Below are positions 1 through 8,156 of a DNA stretch of 64,000 nt, piece after piece; position 1 is the first letter of the stretch, and every line of letters begins with the position of its first letter. The DNA comes from Chryseobacterium indoltheticum (lineage in GTDB: Bacteria > Bacteroidota > Bacteroidia > Flavobacteriales > Weeksellaceae). The stretch covers positions 2,480,001-2,544,000 of the forward strand of contig NZ_CP033929.1 in the NCBI RefSeq assembly GCF_003815915.1, written 5' to 3'. The position numbers and the translations under genes are program-made. Below the pieces are notes generated by a model. The model was not told the origin of the DNA and did not search any database. It worked only from the letters and a program-made list of their open reading frames with translations.

Positions 1-1029
1 GCTTACTATTAAAGAAGTAAAAGTATTGATCTTATTCTTTTCAATTTTTGCAATCATTTTTGAATTGATCACCGGATAGAGAGGTGAAAGAAACAAACCA
101 ATGACTGGAAAAAGAAATAATAAAACCTTTGTATTTTCACTGAAATAAAATTGAAGTCCTGAAATAATAATCAGCAAAAAGATAATCATCATTACGCAGA
201 ACATAAAATATTTTGATAATGAAAAACGCTGAATAATCTTTGATGTAATCGTTCTGCCTGTGTAGGAAAAGAGTGCCAGAAATGAAGATGCCTGAAGTGC
301 GAAGAAAGAATTTACCTTTAAATGATCTTTGTAAAATGATGGAAGCCAGGAATTAAAGCTTTGCTCGATGAAAATAATAAAAAAACTTACTGCAAAGAAA
401 AGAATGATGGTTTTTTTACCAAATCCTGACAAGTCAGGAAAGATTCTCGTGGTTTTGTTTTCCGGTTCTGCAATTTTAATTTTCGAAAAAAGATAAACCG
501 TAAAAAAAGAAATCAGAGAAATAGACATGAAACCAAATTTCCAATATTCACCAAACTGACTGGAAATTAACCACCCAAAACCGGTATTGACTGTAAAAAT
601 ACCAATCATAAAAGAGGCTTCAACACTATTCATGGTTTGGGCTAAAGATTTTTCTTCGGTCATATTATTTCGAATGATACCATAAACACATATTTTCCCT
701 ATCGCAAAACAGGTTCCGATAATGGCAAACCATAATTTGAAAAACCAAAATACTTCAACAAATGGTAAAAACAATGAGCAGGTTCCAACGAGCATCAAAG
801 CAAATATCAGTGATTTTTTGGTTCCGAAACGGCTTATAAAATTAACAGCAAAAAGTGAAAATATAGCAATCGGTATATCTTTAAAAGATTCTAAAAAACC
901 CAGCTTATCGTAGGTAATATTTTGCTCCGAAAGCTGAAGAATTACAATCCCCATACAATTTAAAACCATCGAAAAAATAAGGAAAGTTAGTTTCAGCGGA
1001 AGTGCAATATTGGGTTGTTTGGCTGCCAT
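1..1029 (-). CDS. MFS transporter, probable sugar permease (3' end outside window)
   Basis: An open minus-strand frame starts at ATG 1029 and runs without a stop to base 1 (343 codons seen). It reads MAAKQPNIALPLKLTFLIFS and continues as alternating hydrophobic helices and short charged loops, about 10 membrane segments, with loop motifs such as SRFGTKKS after helix 2, as in the major facilitator superfamily. It is divergent from susC with 177 bases between the starts. From context I infer inner-membrane uptake of glucose or gluco-oligosaccharides released by the adjacent glucan-degrading genes; substrate specificity cannot be read from sequence. Sure of an MFS-like permease, less sure of the substrate. 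Confidence 0.8.
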   Translation of the reverse strand, partial: MAAKQPNIALPLKLTFLIFSMVLNCMGIVILQLSEQNITYDKLGFLESFKDIPIAIFSLFAVNFISRFGTKKSLIFALMLVGTCSLFLPFVEVFWFFKLWFAIIGTCFAIGKICVYGIIRNNMTEEKSLAQTMNSVEASFMIGIFTVNTGFGWLISSQFGEYWKFGFMSISLISFFTVYLFSKIKIAEPENKTTRIFPDLSGFGKKTIILFFAVSFFIIFIEQSFNSWLPSFYKDHLKVNSFFALQASSFLALFSYTGRTITSKIIQRFSLSKYFMFCVMMIIFLLIIISGLQFYFSENTKVLLFLFPVIGLFLSPLYPVINSKMIAKIEKNKINTFTSLIVS

Positions 1030-1206
1030 TTTAGGGAATTTATACAAGCCGTATTTTAACAAATCATGAATTATTTATTAAGTTCAACAGCCTTTGATTG
1101 CCCAAAAATAGTGGAAATATTAAAATATTTATTAAAAAAATGTTAATTATTAAAAAAAAAATATATTTTTATTGTCTCAATTTGAGAATTAAAAAACTAA
1201 CTATAT

Positions 1207-4116
1207 ATGAATGTAAAAATATCAAAGAGTCTAGGGTTGGTTGCTGTACTATATTTTACTGCAAATTTCAATGCCCAAAGCACGGCTACTGATACTATTT
1301 CTAGAGAGCAAAAAATCGAGGAAGTAGTAATGATTGGTTACGGTACTCAGAAAAAGAGTAATGTAACAGGAGCTATCTCAAGCTTAAAAGCCTCGGATAT
1401 TGAAGATATCCCTACCGGAAGGCCAGAGCAAGTTTTACAAGGTAGAGCTGCAGGTGTTTCTGTAATATCAAACTCCGGACAACCAGGATCCGCTGCAACA
1501 GTAAGAGTTCGTGGTATTACCAGTTTTGGAGCAGGTAGTAATGATCCTCTCTGGGTTGTAGATGGAATTGTCGTAGACAATATCGAATGGCTGAACCAAG
1601 CTGACATCGAAGGAATGGAAATTCTAAAAGATGGTGCTTCTGCTGCTATATATGGTGTTTCTGCTGCCAAAGGTGTTATTCTTATTACGACTAAAAAAGG
1701 AGCTAAGGGAAAGCTAAACCTGAACTATAACGGTTTTTTTGGTGTAGGAACAGCAGCACGAAAGCTAGATTTACTTAATGCTTCTCAATATGGTACGATT
1801 ATGAATGAAGCGAGTGTAAATGATGGAGGATCTGCTATTTTTGCTAATCCTGGATCTTTAGGTATGGGAACAGATTGGCAAGATGTTATTTTCAACAGCG
1901 CACAAAGACAATCTCATGAATTCAGTATAAGTGGTGGAAGCGATAAATCTACTTTTTTTACATCTTTCGGATACTATGATCAAGAAGGTATTGTAATGAG
2001 AGATATTTCGAATTACAAAAGAATCAACGCTAGATTTAACTCAACACATAAAATTTTTGAATTTTTAACAGTCGGGCAAACCTTTGCATATACACATAAA
2101 AAATCAGCTGGAATTAATGCGAACGGTGAATTTGGAGGTCCTTTAAGTTCAGCAATTAATCTTGACCCGACAACTCCGATTTTGGTAAACAGTATTTCTC
2201 AGCAACCTTTTCCGAGCGATTATTCAAACCAATATATTATAAAAGACCCTAAAACAGGAATGCCTTTCGGTATCTCACATTACGTAAACCAGGAAATGTC
2301 TAATCCGCTTGCTTTTCAGCAAACTCAATTGGGAAGATATAACTGGGGCGATGATTTTGTAGGAAATGTTTTTGCTGATTTAAAATTTTTAGATCATTTT
2401 AACTTTAAAACAACAGTTAATGGTAAACTTTCTTATTGGGGACAACAAGGTTTTACACCATTATTTTATTTAAGCCCTTCATATAAAAACGATACGTTTA
2501 ATAGTTTATTCAGACAAACAGATAAGAAATTTGAATGGAGTACAGAAAATACTATTACTTATCAGAACAAATTTGGCGGTCATAATTTAAGTGTTTTATT
2601 GGGTCAGGGTTATTATGAGTACAATATCTCTTCAGGTCAAAATGTTACCTATACAAACCTTCCTGTAAATAATTGGGAAGATGCTTCTTTTAATTTTGAG
2701 ATCCCACAAGCAAACAGAAGTACAAATGCCTGGGATGGAAAAGAAACTCATAAAACGTCTTATTTTGCAAGAATTATTTATGACTACGAAAATAAGTACC
2801 TTTTTACAGGAACTATGCGTAGAGATGGATCTTCGAAGTTTGCAAAAGCTCATCATTGGGGTAATTTCCCGGCATTTTCATTAGGATGGAATGTATCTAA
2901 TGAAAATTTCTGGCCAGAAAATAACGTTGTCAATAGTTTTAAATTACGTGGAGGATACGGAGTTTTAGGGAATGATGCGATTGATGATTTTCAGTTTGCT
3001 AATTTCTTAGTTCCCGGAAGTAACTATTCATTTGGTGATAATAGTATTCATATTGGTTATGCACCAAGTACACTTGAAAATCCTGATTTGAAATGGGAAA
3101 GAACCTCTCAACTTAATATCGCAGCAGATTTTAAATTATTTAAAAACTTTGATTTATCAGTTGATGTTTACAGAAAAAAAACTTCTGATATCTTAAGAAG
3201 AATTAATATTCCTGGATATCTTGGTTTGATTAACAATCCCTGGAGAAATATTGGTGATATGAATAATGATGGTGTTGAAGTAAGTTTAGGATATAAGAAA
3301 AGCTGGGACGATTTCGGAATTTCTGCCAATGCAAATTTCGGATATCTTAAAAATGAAATCACCAGATTAGAGGACAATAAAATCTACGAAAACTTTGCTT
3401 CATTTCAGTCAATGGGAGCGGTTTCAAGATTACAAGTCGGAAATCCTTACGGATCTTTCTTTGGATATCAAAATATGGGAATTTTCCAAAACCAGGCGGA
3501 AGTTGATGCGTATAAAAATGCAAATGGAGCTTTAATTCAACCTAATGCAAAGCCAGGAGACTTTAAAAGGCTCGATGCAAATGGTGACGGCAAAATTGAT
3601 GAGAGTGATTATGTATACTTAGGTAATTCAGTACCAAAATACACATTTGGTTTTACATTAAATTTCAATTACAAAAATTTTGATTTAATGGTTTTTGCGC
3701 AAGGACAGGCCGGAAACAAAATTTTCCAAGGTCTTAGAAGACTAGACATGCAATATGCAAATTATCAAACATCAATTCTTGATCGTTGGGTAGGGGAAGG
3801 AACTTCTGATTCTACACCAAGAATGACTATGAATGATCCTAACCAGAACTTAACGAGAATGTCGGATTATTATTTACAAGACGGTAGTTATTTACGTTTA
3901 AAGCTTGTTTCGCTTGGCTATACTTTACCTAAAGACGTATCGAGAACTTTTGGTGCAAATAAGGTTAGATTCTATGTTACGGGAGAAAACTTGGTTACAT
4001 TTACCAAGTACACAGGTTATGATCCTGAGATTGCGGGTGGTGATACATTTGGTATTGATAGAGCTTACTATCCACAAGCAAGAACGTTTTTATTTGGTGC
4101 CAATATTCAATTTTAA
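1207..4116 (+). CDS. susC: SusC/RagA-type TonB-dependent outer-membrane transporter
   Basis: 969 residues. Signal peptide at 1-24 (ending NFNAQ), then directly the TonB-dependent plug with the SusC hallmark EEVVMIGYGTQKK near 38-50, the VRVRGITSFG and PLWVVDGI motifs, and a long beta-barrel ending in the aromatic FLFGANIQF. The CarboxypepD-like N-terminal extension found in many SusC proteins is absent, so this is the short form. A calcium-loop-like DANGDGKIDESD occurs near 795. The family imports oligosaccharides across the outer membrane together with a SusD lid, using TonB energy. susD starts 11 bases downstream, so the two are surely co-transcribed. Likely substrate from the neighbours is beta-glucan oligosaccharides. 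Confidence 0.96.
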   Translation: MNVKISKSLGLVAVLYFTANFNAQSTATDTISREQKIEEVVMIGYGTQKKSNVTGAISSLKASDIEDIPTGRPEQVLQGRAAGVSVISNSGQPGSAATVRVRGITSFGAGSNDPLWVVDGIVVDNIEWLNQADIEGMEILKDGASAAIYGVSAAKGVILITTKKGAKGKLNLNYNGFFGVGTAARKLDLLNASQYGTIMNEASVNDGGSAIFANPGSLGMGTDWQDVIFNSAQRQSHEFSISGGSDKSTFFTSFGYYDQEGIVMRDISNYKRINARFNSTHKIFEFLTVGQTFAYTHKKSAGINANGEFGGPLSSAINLDPTTPILVNSISQQPFPSDYSNQYIIKDPKTGMPFGISHYVNQEMSNPLAFQQTQLGRYNWGDDFVGNVFADLKFLDHFNFKTTVNGKLSYWGQQGFTPLFYLSPSYKNDTFNSLFRQTDKKFEWSTENTITYQNKFGGHNLSVLLGQGYYEYNISSGQNVTYTNLPVNNWEDASFNFEIPQANRSTNAWDGKETHKTSYFARIIYDYENKYLFTGTMRRDGSSKFAKAHHWGNFPAFSLGWNVSNENFWPENNVVNSFKLRGGYGVLGNDAIDDFQFANFLVPGSNYSFGDNSIHIGYAPSTLENPDLKWERTSQLNIAADFKLFKNFDLSVDVYRKKTSDILRRINIPGYLGLINNPWRNIGDMNNDGVEVSLGYKKSWDDFGISANANFGYLKNEITRLEDNKIYENFASFQSMGAVSRLQVGNPYGSFFGYQNMGIFQNQAEVDAYKNANGALIQPNAKPGDFKRLDANGDGKIDESDYVYLGNSVPKYTFGFTLNFNYKNFDLMVFAQGQAGNKIFQGLRRLDMQYANYQTSILDRWVGEGTSDSTPRMTMNDPNQNLTRMSDYYLQDGSYLRLKLVSLGYTLPKDVSRTFGANKVRFYVTGENLVTFTKYTGYDPEIAGGDTFGIDRAYYPQARTFLFGANIQF

Positions 4117-4127
4117 TTTCGAAAAAA

Positions 4128-5684
4128 ATGAAAAATAAAAGATTTATATATAAAGGAATTGCTGTTCTATTATTAACAGGAATTAGTTTTGGAGCAGTTT
4201 CTTGTAATGACAGTAATTTAGAGGATGTAAAGAATACAGGTACATTTGATACCGAAAATTTTTTCAAAAATGAAGAGCAATCTTTCGCAGGATTAGTTGC
4301 TACTTATGATCTTCTAAGAAAATATTCAGGAGGTTTTGAAAATTCAGTTACATTTTTTAATGCAGCTTCTGATGATTGTTATTCGGGCGGAGGAAGTTCT
4401 ACTGATGGAGCAGGTATCCAAGGTATTGCTAATTACAGTATCAATCCAATTATAGTGCCTGCAAGTTATTGGAGAGACTATTATCAGGGGATTGCAAGAG
4501 CGAATCTTTTGCTGGAGAGAATTCCCAATGCTACCATGAATGATAATACAAGAAATACGTTTATTGCAGAAGCTAAAACATTAAGATCACTTTATTATTT
4601 TGAATTGGTGAGAATGTTTGGTAACATCCCTTTAATTTTAAAGCCTGTAAAATATAGTGATGATTATTATAATATACCTCAAGCTGCTAAAGCCGATGTA
4701 TATAATCAAATTGAAACAGATTTATTAGACGCTATAAATAATCTTCCTACGACACAGTCTCAAAAAGGAAGAATTACACAGGGAACTGCTCGCGCTATTT
4801 TAGGAAAAATTTATTTATATGATAAAAAATATAGTCAGGCTGCAGCTCAGTTCGAAATGGTAAATGGTGCTCCGGGAGGAACTAGTCAGTATGGGTACAA
4901 ATTAGTTTCTAACTATGCTGATTTATTCAAAGTGGGTACTGTTACCGATAATGTAGATCCTTATAAATTTAGCTCAGAATCTATTTTAGAAGTTATGTCT
5001 ACTAACAAAGGAAATTCAGATTGGTCATTTTGGGGAACTGGTAAAGATGAAGGAAATTCTATTTGTGTAATGGTTGGTATCAGATCATACAAAGTTTTAG
5101 ATACTTCTCCTGTTGTTAATGATGCGCCAAGTGTTTACTCTGGATGGTCATTTAATCCAATCACAGAAAGTTTATTCAATTTTATGCAGGGAGATCCGAG
5201 ACTAAATGCTTCTATTTTAAATGTTAAACAGCTAGTTCAACAAGGAAAGGTTTCTTATTCTCCAGCTTACAAAGACACTGGATATTTCTTGAATAAATAT
5301 ATGCCTAAAACAACAGATGTAACGAATCTACCGGGAGCCTCAGAATTGAATTTCCGTCAAAATTATATTGCGATTAGATTAGCAGACACTTATCTGATGG
5401 AAGCTGAAGCATTGGGCGGTTCAGGATCAAGAGCTCAGGCACTGTTAGATGCTGTTAGAGCAAGAGTCGGACTTGCTTCAGTTCCTGTATCTATGCAAGC
5501 AATAAAAGATGAAAGAAGAAGAGAGTTAGCAGGTGAAGGTCACAGATGGTTCGATTTAGTAAGATGGGGTGATGCTCCTACCGTACTGGGCTCCAGAGGA
5601 TTTACAGCAGGTAAAAATGAGATTCTTCCAATTCCTTTTAACGAACTACCGAATACGGTACTAAAACAAAACCCTGGATACTAA
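4128..5684 (+). CDS. susD: SusD/RagB-type surface glycan-binding lipoprotein
   Basis: 518 residues with a lipoprotein signal ending GAVSC (lipidated Cys26) followed by NDSN, whose acidic residue fits flavobacterial surface export. The N-terminal SusD-like TPR part (about 90-220, including FIAEAKTLRSLYYFELVRMFG) is followed by the RagB/SusD C-terminal domain with NYIAIRLADTYLMEAEAL, the DERRRELAGEGHRWFDLVRW motif and the closing LPIPFNEL...QNPGY. This is the outer-membrane lid that captures glycan and delivers it to the SusC barrel. It lies between susC and a second surface binding protein in the same operon. Confidence 0.96.
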   Translation: MKNKRFIYKGIAVLLLTGISFGAVSCNDSNLEDVKNTGTFDTENFFKNEEQSFAGLVATYDLLRKYSGGFENSVTFFNAASDDCYSGGGSSTDGAGIQGIANYSINPIIVPASYWRDYYQGIARANLLLERIPNATMNDNTRNTFIAEAKTLRSLYYFELVRMFGNIPLILKPVKYSDDYYNIPQAAKADVYNQIETDLLDAINNLPTTQSQKGRITQGTARAILGKIYLYDKKYSQAAAQFEMVNGAPGGTSQYGYKLVSNYADLFKVGTVTDNVDPYKFSSESILEVMSTNKGNSDWSFWGTGKDEGNSICVMVGIRSYKVLDTSPVVNDAPSVYSGWSFNPITESLFNFMQGDPRLNASILNVKQLVQQGKVSYSPAYKDTGYFLNKYMPKTTDVTNLPGASELNFRQNYIAIRLADTYLMEAEALGGSGSRAQALLDAVRARVGLASVPVSMQAIKDERRRELAGEGHRWFDLVRWGDAPTVLGSRGFTAGKNEILPIPFNELPNTVLKQNPGY

Positions 5685-5694
5685 AATAAAAAAT

Positions 5695-6552
5695 ATGATA
5701 GCTAAATATATAAATAAAAGTTTATTTTTCGGCGCAGCAGTATTCTTTCTTACTAGTTGTTCCCCAGAAAGTATAGATGAAGGAAACGGGCTAATACAGC
5801 CTTCTGCTGATGCAGCTTTCACAGTTACCAAAACAGCTGAAAACAAATATCATCTAAAGAGAGTGAATGATAACTATATTAATTTTATTAATTCACAATG
5901 GAATATAGATGGTGATGGTTTTGTTAACGGTAAAAATGAGATAGATATTTCTCTTCTAGATGCAGGAACTTATATATTACAACATAATGCGGTAGGAATT
6001 GGTGGTCAGGTTGGTGGTACTACAAGTCAAACAGTAGTAGTTCCTACTTCAGATCCCATAGCCGGAAATATTCTTCAGGGTGGTAGATTTGATACACCTG
6101 AAGAAATTGCAAAATGGTCAATTCACACAATTAGTCCAGCAAAAGCACAATGGGTTTTTGCTAATAAAGAAGCAACAATTGTCGCAAGTGAAAGTAATCA
6201 ACAGGCTATTTACACAACAGTTAATGTAGAAGCCGGTAAACAGTATACAATAGATTTAGTGGCTTCATCCAAAACAGGTCTGGAAGATACTTGGTGTGAA
6301 GTTTATATATTAAACAGCATGCCTGCTTCCGGTCAAGATATTAGCGGAAATGTTTACAGAAGTATTAATACCTGGGATGGATGTGGTAAATCTGCTTTTG
6401 GTGGAAAAGTTTCATCAGTTGGATGTGGAAGTAAAAATACAGGTGTTTATACAGCAACAACAACAGGTACTGTTTATTTAGCCATTAAATGTGGTGGAAA
6501 AACGGTAAAGGGATTAACTGTCGATAAAGTTGAAGTAAGAAGAAAGCAATAG
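5695..6552 (+). CDS. Surface glycan-binding lipoprotein (SusE-position, PKD-like plus C-terminal binding domain)
   Basis: 285 residues. Lipoprotein signal with FFLTSC (Cys22). Residues about 35-120 look like a PKD/Ig-type beta domain (WNIDGDGFVNGKNEIDISLL, ending TTSQTVVVPT). Residues about 125-285 are a beta-sandwich like carbohydrate-binding modules: it opens GNILQGGRFDTPEEIAKW, contains an EAGKQYTIDLVASSKTG strand pair, and closes with VDKVEVRR. There is no catalytic signature. The position directly after susD (10-base gap) is that of a SusE/SGBP-B protein, which holds the polysaccharide at the cell surface. Function is inferred from architecture and position; the exact CBM family is uncertain. 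Confidence 0.75.
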   Translation: MIAKYINKSLFFGAAVFFLTSCSPESIDEGNGLIQPSADAAFTVTKTAENKYHLKRVNDNYINFINSQWNIDGDGFVNGKNEIDISLLDAGTYILQHNAVGIGGQVGGTTSQTVVVPTSDPIAGNILQGGRFDTPEEIAKWSIHTISPAKAQWVFANKEATIVASESNQQAIYTTVNVEAGKQYTIDLVASSKTGLEDTWCEVYILNSMPASGQDISGNVYRSINTWDGCGKSAFGGKVSSVGCGSKNTGVYTATTTGTVYLAIKCGGKTVKGLTVDKVEVRRKQ

Positions 6553-6575
6553 CCCGTTAATTATAAAAACTTTAA

Positions 6576-8006
6576 ATGAAATTACGAAATTCATATAGTT
6601 TCTTTTTAAAAAGTACTGCACTGCTATTTAGCGGTGTGGTACTTTTGCCTTTATCTTCGTGTAAATCTGTAGCAAATACAGATCAAAAAGTTCAAATCTG
6701 GATGACGAAAGGTGATGAAAGCGTAAAATTACAGCAGCAAAATGCATTAACTTTTGCAAATACTTCTAATAACTTTCAGAATATTGAAATTGACGACACT
6801 CAGAAGTTTCAATATATTGATGGTTTTGGGTATACATTAACCGGCGGAAGTGTTGAAGTAATCAATCGTCTTTCACCTTCAAAAAGAAAAGCGCTTTTAA
6901 ACGAACTTTTTGGGAATGATAAGAAGTCAATTTCAATAAGTTATTTAAGATTGAGCATTGGTGCATCCGATTTGGATGGTGAAGTTTTTTCTTATAATGA
7001 TGTACCGGAAGGTCAAACAGATCCTTCTCTTTCTAAATTCAGTTTAGCAAGAGACAAAGACTTGATTTCTATGCTAAAAGAAATTTTAGCAATCAATCCT
7101 AAAATCAAAATCATTGCAGCACCTTGGTCGCCTCCGGTTTGGATGAAAGATAATGGTAAATCGATTGGTGGAAGTTTAAAAACTGAATATTATGATGTTT
7201 ACGCAAAATATTTCGTGAAATATATTCAGGGAATGCAGAAAGAAGGAATTACAATTGATGCCGTCACTCCCCAAAACGAGCCTTTACATCCCGGAAATAA
7301 TCCAAGCTTACTGATGGTTTCAGATCAGCAGAAAGATTTTATTAAGCAAAGTTTAGGTCCTATTTTTAAATCAAATAATATTAAAACCAAAATCGTTGTT
7401 TACGATCACAATTGCAATAAACCTGAATATGCCATTAATATTTTAAATGATTCGGAAGCCAATCAATATATCGACGGTTCGGCTTTTCATTTGTATGAAG
7501 GTGATATTTCTGCTTTAAGTACTGTTCACGATGCGCATCCAGATAAAAACCTTTATTTTACAGAACAATGGACAGGTTCAAAAGGTATTTTCAGTGAAGA
7601 TCTAAACTGGCACACCAGAAATGTTGTCATCGGATCGATGAGAAACTGGAGTAAAATTGCTTTAGAATGGAATTTAGCGAATGATACTCAATACAAACCG
7701 CATACACCGGGAGGATGTACAGAATGTCAAGGAGCAATTACGGTCTTAGATAGTGAAAATTTCACAAGAAATGTTGCGTATTATATTATTGCTCATGCTT
7801 CAAAATTTGTTCCGGCAAATTCTCAGAGAATAGCTTCTACACAAACGGAAAACTTGGCTACGGTTGCTTTTAAAACTCCGGAAGGTAAAACGGTTTTGAT
7901 TGTTCAGAACAATAATAAATCAGATGAAAGTTTCAATATAAAATATAATCAGAAAACAGCTCCCGTTACAATTACCGGAAGTTCTGTGGCAACCTATATT
8001 TTTTAA
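6576..8006 (+). CDS. GH30 family glucan hydrolase, lipoprotein (likely endo-beta-1,6-glucanase)
   Basis: 476 residues. Lipoprotein signal PLSSC (Cys29). A GH30 (beta/alpha)8 barrel follows: DGFGYTLTGGS near 82, APWSPPVWMKDNG near 182, the acid/base Glu235 in TPQNEP and the nucleophile Glu330 in YFTEQWTG, then the usual C-terminal beta-sandwich. This family includes glucosylceramidases and beta-1,6-glucanases. Its position behind SusCD plus a binding protein and before a GH3 matches the organisation of the characterised Bacteroides thetaiotaomicron beta-1,6-glucan locus (BT3309-BT3314), where a GH30 is the endo-1,6-glucanase. Lipidation suggests that it cuts polysaccharide at the cell surface. 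Linkage specificity is inference. Confidence 0.88.
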   Translation: MKLRNSYSFFLKSTALLFSGVVLLPLSSCKSVANTDQKVQIWMTKGDESVKLQQQNALTFANTSNNFQNIEIDDTQKFQYIDGFGYTLTGGSVEVINRLSPSKRKALLNELFGNDKKSISISYLRLSIGASDLDGEVFSYNDVPEGQTDPSLSKFSLARDKDLISMLKEILAINPKIKIIAAPWSPPVWMKDNGKSIGGSLKTEYYDVYAKYFVKYIQGMQKEGITIDAVTPQNEPLHPGNNPSLLMVSDQQKDFIKQSLGPIFKSNNIKTKIVVYDHNCNKPEYAINILNDSEANQYIDGSAFHLYEGDISALSTVHDAHPDKNLYFTEQWTGSKGIFSEDLNWHTRNVVIGSMRNWSKIALEWNLANDTQYKPHTPGGCTECQGAITVLDSENFTRNVAYYIIAHASKFVPANSQRIASTQTENLATVAFKTPEGKTVLIVQNNNKSDESFNIKYNQKTAPVTITGSSVATYIF

Positions 8007-8040
8007 ATTAGAATTTTCTAAAATTTATATTGAATAAAAA

Positions 8041-8130
8041 CCTTCGTATTCTTTGCTAAGTAGAATGCCTTTGCGAACTTAAAAATCAAGCATTATTTGC
8101 AAGAAAATCTTTGCGAACTTTGCGTTAAAG
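8041..8130. repeat. Degenerate dispersed intergenic repeat, copy D
   Basis: Between the GH30 and GH3 genes. Its right end reads CTTTGCGAACTTTGCGTTAAA. Read base by base it aligns along its whole length with 16842-16924: both start ATTC(T/C)TTGCT, share TAGA, share GAACTTAAAAA, and end ACTTTGCGTTAAA. The terminal TTTGCGTTAAA also ends the palindromic elements at 10458 and 37671. Noncoding. Confidence 0.6.
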
Positions 8131-8156
8131 TATAAGCTAAATAAAACTAATTATAA

